64,000 bases of DNA from Pseudomonas sp. URMO17WK12:I2 (GTDB lineage: Bacteria > Pseudomonadota > Gammaproteobacteria > Pseudomonadales > Pseudomonadaceae). Of the stretch, positions 46,802 through 56,054 are shown in pieces; the stretch's first letter is position 1, and each line of letters begins with the position of its first letter. The stretch spans positions 248,001 through 312,000 of the forward strand of contig NZ_QKYW01000005.1 of NCBI RefSeq assembly GCF_003253735.1. Reading direction: 5' to 3'. The notes beneath the pieces were generated by a model. It searched no databases and was not told the DNA's origin. It worked only from the letters and a program-made list of their open reading frames with translations. The translations under genes and the position numbers were made by a program.

Positions 46802-47926
46802 ATGCCTGTCTACAGCCTGCACGCCCTCAACGAACTCGATGCCGCAATCTGGGATGGCCTGCTCAGCGAGCCGCAACCGTTTCTGCGCCACGCGTTTCTC
46901 TCTACCCTGGAAGACAGCGGCAGCGTTGGCGGGCGCAGCGGCTGGCAGGCGGCCCATCAGGTGCTGCTCGGTGATGAAGGCCAACCGTTGGCGGCGCTGC
47001 CGGCCTACGTCAAATACCATTCCCAGGGCGAATACGTGTTCGATCACGGTTGGGCCGATGCCTGCCGTCGCGCCGGGATTGCCTATTACCCCAAGCTGCT
47101 CGGCGCCATTCCCTTTTCGCCGGTAACGGGCCAGCGCCTGCTGGGTTCGCCCCAGGCAGCAGGGCAGTTGCTCGATGGCGTTACGGCCATGCTCGAGGAG
47201 CAGGGGCTTTCCAGTCTGCACGTGAACTTCAACGATGCCGCCACTGATGCGCTGCTGCAAGGTCGGGCCGGCTGGCTGCAACGCCTGGGCTGCCAGTTTC
47301 ACTGGCACAACCGCGGTTATCGGGATTTTCAGGATTTCCTCGATACCCTCAGCTCGCGCAAGCGTAAGCAGATGCGCAAGGAGCGCGAGCAGGTGGCGGG
47401 GCAGGGCATCGTGTTCGACTGGCGCAAGGGGCACGAGCTGAGCGAAGCGGAGTGGGATTTCGTTTTCCACTGTTACGCCAATACCTACCACGTGCGTGGC
47501 CAGCGGCCTTACCTGAGCCGGGAGTTCTTCAGCCTGCTGGCCGAGCGCATGCCCGAGGCGATTCGTGTGGTGCTGGCCTGTCGCGGTGTACAACCGGTGG
47601 CCATGGCCTTCAGCCTGCAGGGCGGCGACAGTCTGTACGGACGCTACTGGGGGTGCCTGGCGGAGTTCGACCGGCTGCACTTCGAAACCTGCTTCTACCA
47701 GGGCATGGAGCAGGCCATCGCCCAGGGGCTGCGCCGCTTCGACGCCGGTGCTCAGGGGGAGCACAAGCTGATCCGTGGCTTCGAACCGACCATCACCCAT
47801 TCCTGGCACTACCTGGTGCACGAAGGGCTGCGTGATGCGGTGGCGGGGTTTCTGCAGGAGGAGCGGCAGGGAGTGCTGGCCTATGCCGAACAGGCGCGGG
47901 AGATGTTGCCTTACCGGCAGGCGTGA
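46802..47926 (+). CDS. GNAT/FemAB-fold protein (PF04339, DUF482 type)
   Basis: 374 residues from ATG 46802 (MPVYSLHALNELDAAIWDGLL), with the family-typical start. Recognisable parts: PFLRHAFLSTLEDSGSVGGRSGW, AYVKYHSQGEYVFDHGWADA, the basic SSRKRKQMRKEREQ segment and FETCFYQGMEQAIAQGLRRFDAGAQGEHK near the end. The fold is that of N-acyltransferases that use aminoacyl or acyl donors; no substrate has been fixed for this family as far as I know. It is convergent with the DUF2790 gene. Confidence 0.87.
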   Translation: MPVYSLHALNELDAAIWDGLLSEPQPFLRHAFLSTLEDSGSVGGRSGWQAAHQVLLGDEGQPLAALPAYVKYHSQGEYVFDHGWADACRRAGIAYYPKLLGAIPFSPVTGQRLLGSPQAAGQLLDGVTAMLEEQGLSSLHVNFNDAATDALLQGRAGWLQRLGCQFHWHNRGYRDFQDFLDTLSSRKRKQMRKEREQVAGQGIVFDWRKGHELSEAEWDFVFHCYANTYHVRGQRPYLSREFFSLLAERMPEAIRVVLACRGVQPVAMAFSLQGGDSLYGRYWGCLAEFDRLHFETCFYQGMEQAIAQGLRRFDAGAQGEHKLIRGFEPTITHSWHYLVHEGLRDAVAGFLQEERQGVLAYAEQAREMLPYRQA

Positions 47927-47974
47927 GCGGCGCGCAGCGGTTGCCCGCAGCGCGTCAGCGCAGCATGCCGGCGG

Positions 47975-48238
47975 TCAGCCATCGTAGCGGCCGCCCCACT
48001 CGAGAAAACGCATCTTGTGGGTTTCACCCTGGCTGTCGGTGAACACCATGATCACCGGCACTACGCCGCGCTTGTCGGAAACATCGGTACGGTACAGCAC
48101 TTTCTGTACATCGACTTTCATGCCGTAGTGATAATCCTCGGTCGGCAAGCCTGCGCCCGGTTTGCTCTGGATATCGGCTGCGAATACGGCGGGGGCGAGG
48201 CTGGAGAGCAGGGCGGTGACAGCGGTTGCAATTTTCAT
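47975..48238 (-). CDS. Small secreted DUF2790-type protein
   Basis: 87 residues with a signal peptide (cleavage near VFA-ADIQ). The mature part YHYGMKVDVQKVLYRTDVSDKRGVVPVIMVFTDSQGETHKMRFLEWG follows the DUF2790 pattern common in Pseudomonas, where several paralogues are exported to the periplasm. Function unknown. GAGGA sits before the start on the minus strand. The promoter region upstream is A/T-rich and holds a 14-bp palindrome. Confidence 0.8.
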   Translation of the reverse strand: MKIATAVTALLSSLAPAVFAADIQSKPGAGLPTEDYHYGMKVDVQKVLYRTDVSDKRGVVPVIMVFTDSQGETHKMRFLEWGGRYDG

Positions 48239-48378
48239 GATGGAGTCCTCGATGGTTCGATGACCGGCAAGCTGATCGAACTATTCGATTGCGTTGCCTG
48301 GTGGACTCATATGACCAGCAAAGGCGAAGCGGCGGAAATTGATGGTCTTATTAGTGGGTATCATGAAAATTGATATTT

Positions 48379-48392
48379 GTTAGCTAGCTAAC
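48379..48392. promoter_or_regulatory. 14-bp perfect palindrome upstream of the DUF2790 gene
   Basis: GTTAGCTAGCTAAC, with CTAG repeated in and beside it. CTAG is rare in Pseudomonas DNA. It lies about 140 bases upstream of the DUF2790 start, beside an A/T-rich tract; a regulator site is possible. Confidence 0.35.
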
Positions 48393-48403
48393 TAGTTGCC
48401 CTT

Positions 48404-48430
48404 GGCGAGCCCCTTGGGCCAAGGCTCGCC
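48404..48430 (-). terminator. Hairpin after the ABC exporter gene
   Basis: GGCGAGCC (48404-48411) pairs with GGCTCGCC (48423-48430), and the loop can partly pair too. It lies just beyond the minus-strand ABC gene stop. No T-run. Confidence 0.45.
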
Positions 48431-48434
48431 CGCT

Positions 48435-50270
48435 TTAGTCGACCCCGACGAAACCACCAGTCTGGTGCTGCCACAGGCGCGCATACAGGCCGCCGCGCTC
48501 GATCAGCTCGGCATGGGTACCGGTCTCGATGACCTGGCCCCTGTCGATCACCACCAGGCGATCCATGCGCGCGATGGTCGACAGGCGGTGGGCGATGGCG
48601 ATCACCGTCTTGCCGTCCATCAGGCTGTCGAGGCTTTCCTGGATCGCCGATTCGACTTCCGAGTCCAGCGCCGAGGTGGCTTCGTCCATGATCAGGATCG
48701 GCGCGTCCTTGAGCAGCACCCGGGCGATGGCGATGCGCTGGCGCTGACCACCGGATAGCTTGACGCCGCGCTCGCCCACCTGGGCCTCGAAGCCCCGGCC
48801 GCCCTGGCTGTCGTCGAGCGTGGCGATGAAACCATCGGCGCGGGCTTTGCGGGCGGCGGCCCAGAGTTCTTCATCGCTGGCGTCGGGCCGGCCGTAGCGC
48901 AGGTTGTCGCGGATCGAACGGTGCAGCAGGGAAGTGTCTTGGGTCACCACGCCGATGTTGGCGCGCAGGCTTTCCTGATTGACCTCGGCGATGTTCTGGC
49001 CGTCGATGAGGATGCGGCCGCTTTCCAAGTCATAGAGGCGCAGCAGCAGGTTGACCAGGGTGGACTTGCCCGCGCCGGACGGACCCACCAGGCCGATCTT
49101 CTCGCCAGGGCGAATCTCGATGTTCAGGCCGCTGATCACGCCACCTCGCTTGCCGTAGTGAAAGTGCACGTCCTCGAAGCGCACGCCGCCTTGCTGCACC
49201 TGCAGCGGCTTGGCGTCTTCACGGTCGAGCACTTCACGGGGCTGGACGATGGTCTGCATGCCGTCCTGCACCGTGCCGACGTTCTCGAAGATGCCGTTGA
49301 CCACCCACATGATCCATTCGGCCATGTTGTTGATGCGGATCACCAGGCCCAGCGCCAGGGCGATGGCGCCGGTGCTGATCAGCGATTCGCTCCACAGCCA
49401 CAGGGCCAGGGCGCCGGTGCCGACGATCAGCAGGCCGTTCATGCAGGTGATCAGAAAATCCAGGCTGGTGATGGTGCGCGACTGCAGGCGGAATTTGTCG
49501 AGCAGCTCCTGCATGGCCTCGCGGGCGTAGGTTTCTTCCTCGCGCGAATGGGCGAACAGCTTGAGCGTGGCCACGTTGCTGTAGCCGTCGACCACCCGGC
49601 CCATGACCTTGGAGCGCGCTGCCGAAGCAGCCGCCGAACGCTCCTTGATGCGTGGCACGAAGTACCAGAGGGCGGCGCTGTAGCCGATGATCCACAGCAT
49701 CAGCGGCACGATCAGCCGCAGGTCGGCGGCGGCGAACAGGTACAGCGCGCTGCCGGCATAGACCACCACGTGCCACAGGGCGTCGATTACCTGCATGGCC
49801 GAGTCGCGCAGCGAGGGGCCGGTCTGCATGACCCGTTGGGCGATACGCCCGGCGAAATCGTTCTGGAAGAAATTCAGGCTCTGCTTGAGCACGTAGCGGT
49901 GGTTCTGCCAGCGGATCAGGTTGGTCAGCCCGGGGTTGATCGCCTGGTGGGTGAGCAGGTTGTGCAGGCCGAACACCAGAGGCCTGATAATCATTGCCAC
50001 CAGGGCCATCCACAGCAGTTCGCCCTGGTGTTCGGCGAAGAAGGTGCGGGCATCGGTGGTGGCCTGGGCCATGTCGATCAGCTGGCCGAGAAAACTGAAC
50101 AGCGCCACTTCGATCACCGCGGCGAAGAAGCCGACCACCAGCACCACCACCATCAACGGCCACACCTGCTTCAGGTAATGGGCGTAGAAGCGCAGCATGC
50201 CGTCGGGCGGCGCCACGTCGGGGCTGGGTTTAAAGACGTCGATGAGGTTTTCGAAACGGCGAAACAACAT
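48435..50270 (-). CDS. ABC exporter (fused membrane and ATPase domains)
   Basis: 611 residues from the ATG at 50270 (MLFRRFENLIDVFKPSP). A six-helix exporter membrane domain covers about 30-330 and the nucleotide-binding domain about 360-600. Walker A GPSGAGKST, signature LSGGQRQR, Walker B ILIMDEATSALD and the H-loop IAIAHRLSTIA are intact. It should work as a homodimer in the inner membrane, of the lipid/multidrug exporter type; substrate unknown. In other Pseudomonas a similar exporter gene lies next to ppiA, as here, both on the minus strand with ppiA upstream. Confidence 0.92.
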   Translation of the reverse strand: MLFRRFENLIDVFKPSPDVAPPDGMLRFYAHYLKQVWPLMVVVLVVGFFAAVIEVALFSFLGQLIDMAQATTDARTFFAEHQGELLWMALVAMIIRPLVFGLHNLLTHQAINPGLTNLIRWQNHRYVLKQSLNFFQNDFAGRIAQRVMQTGPSLRDSAMQVIDALWHVVVYAGSALYLFAAADLRLIVPLMLWIIGYSAALWYFVPRIKERSAAASAARSKVMGRVVDGYSNVATLKLFAHSREEETYAREAMQELLDKFRLQSRTITSLDFLITCMNGLLIVGTGALALWLWSESLISTGAIALALGLVIRINNMAEWIMWVVNGIFENVGTVQDGMQTIVQPREVLDREDAKPLQVQQGGVRFEDVHFHYGKRGGVISGLNIEIRPGEKIGLVGPSGAGKSTLVNLLLRLYDLESGRILIDGQNIAEVNQESLRANIGVVTQDTSLLHRSIRDNLRYGRPDASDEELWAAARKARADGFIATLDDSQGGRGFEAQVGERGVKLSGGQRQRIAIARVLLKDAPILIMDEATSALDSEVESAIQESLDSLMDGKTVIAIAHRLSTIARMDRLVVIDRGQVIETGTHAELIERGGLYARLWQHQTGGFVGVD

Positions 50271-50353
50271 GGGGTGCAGTCTGCTCTGGCGGATGATGGG
50301 TATTGGCGGGTAAAGACGGCTGCCGAGTGGCAGGAGCGCAGGGCGCTGAGGTA

Positions 50354-50379
50354 AACCCACGCGCTCAGGCGCGTGGGTT
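50354..50379 (-). terminator. 11-bp hairpin between ppiA and the ABC exporter gene
   Basis: AACCCACGCGC (50354-50364), TCAG, GCGCGTGGGTT (50369-50379), just beyond the ppiA stop on the minus strand. No T-run; may end or stabilise the ppiA mRNA. Confidence 0.5.
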
Positions 50380-50399
50380 ACCAGGGGAGGGTAGCAGTA

Positions 50400-50954
50400 T
50401 CAGAGGCGCTTGGCGTCGAGAATCACCACCGGGTCGACCGGTACGTTCTGTTGGCCGGCGCGGTTGGCGGTGCGCACCTGGGCGATACGGTCGACCACTT
50501 CCATGCCACGGGTCACCTTGCCGAATACCGCGTAACCGAAGTCGCGCGAGCCGTTATCCAGGAAGGCATTGTCGGCGTGGTTGATGAAGAACTGGCTGGT
50601 GGCCGAGTCGCGTACCTGGGTACGTGCCATGGCCAGGGTGCCGCGCACGTTGTGCAGGCCGTTGTCGGCCTCGTTCTTGATCGGTGCCTGGGTCTGCTTC
50701 TGGCGCATGCTTTCGTCGAAGCCGCCGCCCTGCACCATGAAGCCCGGAATCACGCGGTGGAACACGGTGCCCTTGTAGAAGCCGCTGTCCACGTAGGCGA
50801 GGAAGTTCTGGGTACTGATCGGCGCTTTCTGTTCGTCGAGTTGCACTTCGATTTCGCCCAGGCTGGTGGTCAGCAGCACGGTGGGGTTTTCCGCGGCCAT
50901 CAGGTGGGTAGTCAATAGCAGCGAGCAGGCGGTGAGGGCGAGTTTCTTCAGCAT
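50400..50954 (-). CDS. ppiA: Periplasmic peptidyl-prolyl cis-trans isomerase (cyclophilin)
   Basis: 184 residues from ATG 50954 (AAGGATT upstream on the minus strand). Signal peptide [23 protein letters not shown]. The cyclophilin domain has the usual catalytic Arg/Phe region [15 protein letters not shown], then [21 protein letters not shown] and [17 protein letters not shown]. It speeds prolyl isomerisation in folding envelope proteins; PpiA is generally dispensable. Confidence 0.93.
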   Translation of the reverse strand: MLKKLALTACSLLLTTHLMAAENPTVLLTTSLGEIEVQLDEQKAPISTQNFLAYVDSGFYKGTVFHRVIPGFMVQGGGFDESMRQKQTQAPIKNEADNGLHNVRGTLAMARTQVRDSATSQFFINHADNAFLDNGSRDFGYAVFGKVTRGMEVVDRIAQVRTANRAGQQNVPVDPVVILDAKRL

Positions 50955-51232
50955 CGGGTCTAATCCTTGGGTGAGGTGGCGGCAGTGTTTTCGACTTCCT
51001 GCAGAAAGGCAAGCAGGCTGCGGTTGAACCGTTGGCGCTGGTCGATCATGTGGCATGGGCAGCGTCGCTTGTCACCAGCAGACAGGCGCCGGGCAGCCCG
51101 TGGCTGCCGGCCGGTTGGCGCGCGCCCGGCGTGTAGTCGAGGCTGGCCTGAGCGCCGGGACAGGCGATGCGGTGCAGGCATTCATCTATGCGCCAGACCA
51201 GGGAGCACCGCTCGAGGCCGCATGGACGGCGC

Positions 51233-52150
51233 TCAGGCTGGCGAAGGGGGCGCCGGGGCGAGCGGCTCCGCATCGAAACGCTGAATCAGGTCGGTAAGGA
51301 TCTGCGTGGCCGGGCCCAGGGCCTTGTCCTTGCTGGCGTAGAGAAAGAACACCGGCTTGCGGTTGCCGCCCTTGTCCAGCGGCAGTGGCTTGAGCAGGCC
51401 ATCCTTGAGTTCACGTTCGATCATGTGCCGCGGCAACCAGGCGAAGCCCAGGCCGTTGCCGACGAAGGTCGCTGCGGTGGCCAGGCTGCCCACCGTCCAG
51501 CGCTGCTCGGCGCCGAGCCAGCCCATATCGCGGGGCTGATGACGCCCGGAGTCACGGATCACCACCTGCATCTGGGTTTCCAGGTCCTGAAAGTTGAGCT
51601 CGCGTTGCAGGCGATGCAACGGGTGATCGGGATGGGCCACGGCGAGGAATTCCACCGGGCTCATTTCCGAACCGAGAAAACCGGGAATGTTGTAGGCGCT
51701 GATCGCCAGGTCGGCGACGCCCTCCTTGAGCACCTCCTCTACGCCGGACAGCACCTCCTCGCGCAGGCGCACGCGGCAGCCACGGCTCTGTGGCATGAAG
51801 GCGGTGAGGGCGCGCACCAGGCGAGCGCTCGGGTAGGCAGCATCGACCACCAGCCGCACCTCGGCCTCCCAGCCTTGCTCCATATGGTGCGCCAGGTCTT
51901 CGAGCTGGCTGGCCTGCTTGACCAGTTGTCGGGAGCGGCGCAGCAGCACATCGCCGGCTTCGGTGAGCACCGCCTTGCGGCCGTCGATGCGCAGCAACGG
52001 CACGCCCAGTTGTTCCTGCATGCGCGCCACGGTGTAGCTCACCGACGATTGCGAGCGGTGCAGCACCTCGGCTGCCTGGGCGAAGCCGCCGTGATCGACC
52101 ACCGCCTGCAGGGTGCGCCACTGATCGAGGGTTACACGTGGAGCCTTCAT
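51233..52150 (-). CDS. LysR-family transcriptional regulator
   Basis: 305 residues from ATG 52150 (GGAG 7 bases upstream on the minus strand). N-terminal helix-turn-helix: VTLDQWRTLQAVVDHGGFAQAAEVLHRSQSSVSYTVARMQEQLGVPLL. The effector domain runs from about 90 (EAEVRLVVDAAYPSARLVRALTAF). It is divergent from a gene for a small exported protein, with 74 bases between. Target and ligand are unknown. Confidence 0.87.
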   Translation of the reverse strand: MKAPRVTLDQWRTLQAVVDHGGFAQAAEVLHRSQSSVSYTVARMQEQLGVPLLRIDGRKAVLTEAGDVLLRRSRQLVKQASQLEDLAHHMEQGWEAEVRLVVDAAYPSARLVRALTAFMPQSRGCRVRLREEVLSGVEEVLKEGVADLAISAYNIPGFLGSEMSPVEFLAVAHPDHPLHRLQRELNFQDLETQMQVVIRDSGRHQPRDMGWLGAEQRWTVGSLATAATFVGNGLGFAWLPRHMIERELKDGLLKPLPLDKGGNRKPVFFLYASKDKALGPATQILTDLIQRFDAEPLAPAPPSPA

Positions 52151-52224
52151 CCATTCTCCTTCACCAGCGGCTGTGCACGAACAGGCACTGGCTCTAAACT
52201 GACGGCCCACCTAGGAGGCTGGCC

Positions 52225-52539
52225 ATGAAAAAACTCTGCTGCGCGCTGATTGCCTGCTTGCCACTGGCAGCCTTGGCTTATCCCATCGAACTGGAAAAAC
52301 AGTTCAACGGCGCCGAGGTGTCGGCGAGCACCCAGGAAATCGATCACAACATGGCTGCCGTACTGGTGCAGAACTATGGTCAGCAGGCCGCTTCCTGCAA
52401 GGCGGTATTTCGCAACGGCCCCGAGGCGCCGCGCACTCGCAGCGTCAACCTGGCGGCCGGGCAGAACGGCAACCTCACGGTAAAGTTCGCGCGCAGCATC
52501 ATTCGCCTGCGCGTGCAGCTCAACTGCCAGCCTCAATAG
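52225..52539 (+). CDS. Small exported protein with two mature cysteines
   Basis: 104 residues; AGGAGG at 52213-52218. Signal peptide to about residue 18 (LAALA-YPIE). The mature chain is mainly beta-prone and holds two cysteines (C58 and C101) that could form a disulfide. Similar small Pseudomonas proteins have been labelled 3-phosphoglycerate kinase in databases, which is clearly wrong for a 100-residue exported chain. Function unknown; the divergent LysR gene may control it. Confidence 0.72.
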   Translation: MKKLCCALIACLPLAALAYPIELEKQFNGAEVSASTQEIDHNMAAVLVQNYGQQAASCKAVFRNGPEAPRTRSVNLAAGQNGNLTVKFARSIIRLRVQLNCQPQ

Positions 52540-52799
52540 GTTGATCAGACTAGGGTCAGCCGTCGGACAAATCAACTTCATCGATAGTTAGCCGCGGATA
52601 ATTATCGTTTTTTAACGGCTATTGGCCTGGCCGTGTCCCACCTGCTCATTACCCAGCCAGCTTGGCCACGGTGGCGGCGTGCTGCCCGGATTGTCTGTCG
52701 GCCAGCGAACCGTTATGGTGCGCCGCCCATACGTGCAGCGACGCCGCCGCCGAAAGGCTGAGCGGCACAGGTGCATTTTTCTTATCTTCGAGGTGCGCG

Positions 52800-53702
52800 A
52801 TGACGCTTTCCGGACCCGGCGTGCTGTTTTCTGTCTGCGCCTCGATTCTTTTTGCCCTGATTCCCGGCTACGTAGTGATGCTCACGCCGCTGGACGGTTT
52901 TCAGGTGTTCGCCCAGCGCGTGCTGTGGTCGATTCCGGCGGTGCTGCTGTTGCTCACCCTGCTGCGCCAATGGCCGTTGTTGCTCGGTGCCCTGCAGCGC
53001 TTGCGCCACGAGCCGCTGCTGCTGGCCGCATTGCCATTGACGGCGGCGCTGCTCGGCTTGCAGTGGTTCCTGTTCGTGTGGGCGCCGCTGACCGGCCATA
53101 TGCTCGACGTGTCGCTGGGTTACTTCCTGCTGCCGCTGGCCATGGTGCTGGCTGGCCGGGTGTTCTACGGCGAGCGCCTGCGCCCGCTGCAGAGGCTCGC
53201 CGTGGCCTGCGCATTCGTCGGCGTGCTGCATGAGCTGTGGCAGTCCCAGGCGTTTTCCTGGGTCACCCTGGTCACCGCCCTGGGCTATCCGCCGTATTTC
53301 ATGCTGCGCCGCTGGATGCGCCTGGACGCCCTGCCGGGCTTGGTGCTGGAAATGCTGGTAATGGCGCCCCTGGCGATCTGGCTGATCGTCTACTGGGCGC
53401 CGGCCGGCATGTTCGCCGAGTACCCGCGCCTGTGGTGGCTGGTGCCTGGCATGGCGCTGCTGGGCACCATCGCCCTGGCGGCGATGATGGTCTCGTCGCG
53501 GCTGCTGCCGCTGGGCCTGTTCGGCATTCTCAGCTATGTGGAGCCGGTGTTGCTGTTTATGGTCAGCCTGGTATTTCTCGGTGAGCAGTTCGATTCCAGA
53601 CAGTTCCTCACTTACCTGCCGATCTGGGTGGCCGTGGTGCTCGTCGGCTGGGACAGTGGGCGCTTGCTGGTCAAGCAACGGCGCATGCAGGCCGTGGCCT
53701 GA
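52800..53702 (+). CDS. EamA/RarD-type membrane transporter
   Basis: 300 residues from ATG 52800 (GAGGTG upstream). About ten membrane helices, with the RarD subfamily start GVLFSVCASILFALIPGYVVMLTPLDGFQVFAQRVLWS (seen in two parts), WAPLTGHMLDVSLGYFLLPLAMVLAGRVFYGERL, and ILSYVEPVLLFMVSLVFLGEQF near the end. RarD proteins are annotated as chloramphenicol-sensitivity permeases; the natural substrate is unknown. It is convergent with the LysE gene. Confidence 0.87.
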   Translation: MTLSGPGVLFSVCASILFALIPGYVVMLTPLDGFQVFAQRVLWSIPAVLLLLTLLRQWPLLLGALQRLRHEPLLLAALPLTAALLGLQWFLFVWAPLTGHMLDVSLGYFLLPLAMVLAGRVFYGERLRPLQRLAVACAFVGVLHELWQSQAFSWVTLVTALGYPPYFMLRRWMRLDALPGLVLEMLVMAPLAIWLIVYWAPAGMFAEYPRLWWLVPGMALLGTIALAAMMVSSRLLPLGLFGILSYVEPVLLFMVSLVFLGEQFDSRQFLTYLPIWVAVVLVGWDSGRLLVKQRRMQAVA

Positions 53703-53714
53703 ACTGCCGGCGGC

Positions 53715-54350
53715 TCAACGACGCCCTTCGAACGCCATGCGAACCGCAAGGCCTGCCAGTACTGTACCCATCAGCCAGCGTTGCACGCTTTGCCACCTCG
53801 GCCTGCCCATGAAAAATGCCGCAATGGAGCCTGCCGTAAAGACGATCACGGCATTGACGCATACGCTGATCGAAACCTGGGTGAAGCCCAGCACCAAGGA
53901 CTGTGCCAGTACGCTGCCGTGCTCGGAAGGCGTTATGAACTGTGGCAGTAGCGACAGATACATGACCGCGACCTTGGGATTGAGCAGGTTGGTCAGAAAC
54001 CCCATGGTGAACAGTTTGTGTGGGCTGTCCTTGGCCAGAGCGCGCACCTGGAACGGCGAACGTCCACCTGGCTTGACCGTCTGCCAGGCCAGATAGAGCA
54101 GATAGACCGCGCCGCCGACCCTCACCGCGTCGTATGCGTAGGGGACCGTCAGCAACAGGGCGGTTATGCCCAGCGCTGCGCACAGCATGTAGAAGACGAA
54201 GCCCAGTGCCACGCCGCCCAGAGAAATCAGCCCGGCCATCGGTCCCTGGCAGATCGACCGTGAGATCAGGTACACCATGTTCGGGCCTGGCGTCAGCACC
54301 ATGCCGAGGGAAATCAGCGCATAGGCCAGCAGGTTGGGCAATTCGGGCAT
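53715..54350 (-). CDS. LysE/RhtB-family amino-acid exporter
   Basis: 211 residues from ATG 54350 (AGGAGA upstream on the minus strand). Six helices; family start LLAYALISLGMVLTPGPNMVYLISRS with the TPGPN motif, GGAVYLLYLAWQTV and FTMGFLTNLLNPKVAVMYLSLLPQF. It would export an amino acid or related compound by proton motive force; substrate cannot be assigned. Confidence 0.9.
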   Translation of the reverse strand: MPELPNLLAYALISLGMVLTPGPNMVYLISRSICQGPMAGLISLGGVALGFVFYMLCAALGITALLLTVPYAYDAVRVGGAVYLLYLAWQTVKPGGRSPFQVRALAKDSPHKLFTMGFLTNLLNPKVAVMYLSLLPQFITPSEHGSVLAQSLVLGFTQVSISVCVNAVIVFTAGSIAAFFMGRPRWQSVQRWLMGTVLAGLAVRMAFEGRR

Positions 54351-54663
54351 GAGTGTCTCCTGAGATTCCATCCGCGGCCGTGGGCACGGTTCGCTCCCGC
54401 GAGCGCAGCAGGTACTGAGCATGCTAGGCCGTTGCAAAGCTGGCGGTTAGATACAGATCGTTGAGCGAATCGCCATACACCGCCGCGCCGAGCGACCTAT
54501 CCGCAGGAAGGCCGCTGAAGCTGCGCAGGGCAGCCCGGTGGTATTCCGGGCAGACTCGCGCTGGCGGAGCTTTTCAAACGATTGTGCAGAGAAAGCATTC
54601 GGCCCCGAGGCGCGAACGCGGTAACCTATGCGGCTGATTTAGCATTTGCATCGAGGTTGCCCC
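54351..54663. other. Intergenic region between lysE-type and helicase genes
   Basis: 313 bases between divergent genes. No gene, tRNA or strong hairpin was recognised; it should contain both promoters. Confidence 0.55.
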
Positions 54664-56016
54664 GTGTTTGCCCAATTTGCCCTGCATGAACGCCTGCTCA
54701 AAGCCGTGGACGAGCTCAAATTCACCGAGCCGACCCCGGTACAGGCCGCTGCGATTCCTCTGGCGCTGCAAGGCAAGGACCTACGGGTGATCGCCCAGAC
54801 GGGGAGCGGCAAGACTGCGGCCTTCGTATTGCCAATGCTCAACCGCCTGCTCGGTAACGGTAGCTCCAAGGCCCGGGTCAGCGTGCGTGCGTTGATCCTG
54901 CTGCCAACCCGCGAGCTGGCCCAGCAGACCCTCAAGGAAGTCGAGCGCTTCGCCCAATACACCTTTCTCAAGGGCGGGCTGATCACCGGTGGCGAAGACT
55001 TCAAGGTGCAGGCCGCCATGCTGCGCAAGATCGATATCGTCATCGGCACGCCAGGCCGGCTGATCGAGCATGCCAACGCCGGCAACCTGTTGTTCGACGA
55101 CGTTGAGGTGCTGGTGCTCGATGAAGCCGACCGCATGCTCGACATGGGCTTTGCCGAAGACGTGCAGCGCCTGGCCGAGATGTGCGGTCGTGAGCACCAG
55201 ACCCTGCTGTTCTCCGCCACCAGCGGCGGCGCCGGCCTGCGTGAGGTGGTCGCCAAGGTATTGCGCGACCCCGAGCACCTGCAGCTCAACCGGGTCAGCG
55301 AGCTGGCCGAAGGTACGCGTCAGCAGATCATCACTGCCGACCACAACTACCACAAGGAACAGCTGGTCGAGTGGCTGCTGAGCAACGAGACCTACGACAA
55401 GGCGATCATCTTCACCAACACCCGTGCCCAGGCCGACCGCCTGTACGGCAAGCTGGTGGCCAAGGAATTCAAGACCTTCGTGCTGCACGGTGAGAAGGAT
55501 CAGAAAGACCGCAAGCTGGCCATCGATCGTCTGCGCCAGGGTGCGGTGAAGGTGCTGGTTGCCACTGACGTAGCGGCGCGCGGCCTGGATGTCGACGGTC
55601 TGGATCTGGTGATCAACTTCGATATGCCGCGCTCGGGTGATGACTACGTGCACCGTACCGGGCGTACCGGCCGTGCCGGTAACGAGGGGCTGGCGATCTC
55701 GCTGATCACCCACAACGACTGGAACCTGATGTCGAGCATCGAGCGCTATCTCAAGCAGCGTTTCGAGAAGCGTACCGTCAAGGAGCACAAGGGCATCTAT
55801 CAGGGGCCGAAGAACCTGAAAGCCTCTGGCAAGGCGGTAGGTGCCAAGAAGAAAAAGATCGACCCGAAAACCGGCAAGAAGATCGCCAAGAAGCCAGCGG
55901 CGAAAACCCCGGCCAAGCGCAACACGGTGAACAAGCCGAAGAGCGACGCACCGACCCTGGTCAGCCAGGACGGGCTGGCGCCGCTCAAGCGCAAGGCGCC
56001 GTCGGCCGACGCCTGA
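54664..56016 (+). CDS. DEAD-box ATP-dependent RNA helicase (SrmB/RhlE-like)
   Basis: 450 residues from GTG 54664 (GAGG about 8 bases upstream; MFAQFALHERLLKAVDEL). All helicase motifs are visible: Q motif FTEPTPVQAAAIP, motif I AQTGSGKT, Ia PTRELAQQ, Ib TPGRL, II DEAD (VLDEADRMLDMGF), III SAT, IV IIFTNTR, V ATDVAARGLD, VI HRTGRTGR. A basic, lysine-rich tail (about 385-450) should add RNA affinity. Likely acts in ribosome assembly or RNA decay; the subgroup name is inference. Confidence 0.92.
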   Translation: MFAQFALHERLLKAVDELKFTEPTPVQAAAIPLALQGKDLRVIAQTGSGKTAAFVLPMLNRLLGNGSSKARVSVRALILLPTRELAQQTLKEVERFAQYTFLKGGLITGGEDFKVQAAMLRKIDIVIGTPGRLIEHANAGNLLFDDVEVLVLDEADRMLDMGFAEDVQRLAEMCGREHQTLLFSATSGGAGLREVVAKVLRDPEHLQLNRVSELAEGTRQQIITADHNYHKEQLVEWLLSNETYDKAIIFTNTRAQADRLYGKLVAKEFKTFVLHGEKDQKDRKLAIDRLRQGAVKVLVATDVAARGLDVDGLDLVINFDMPRSGDDYVHRTGRTGRAGNEGLAISLITHNDWNLMSSIERYLKQRFEKRTVKEHKGIYQGPKNLKASGKAVGAKKKKIDPKTGKKIAKKPAAKTPAKRNTVNKPKSDAPTLVSQDGLAPLKRKAPSADA

Positions 56017-56024
56017 TGCGTACT

Positions 56025-56054
56025 CCGGTCACCGTCAGCGATTGCGGTGACCGG
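56025..56054. terminator. 10-bp hairpin between convergent genes
   Basis: CCGGTCACCG (56025-56034), 10-base loop, CGGTGACCGG (56045-56054). It fills the gap between the helicase stop and the stop of the opposite small gene and can act in both directions. No T-run. Confidence 0.55.
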
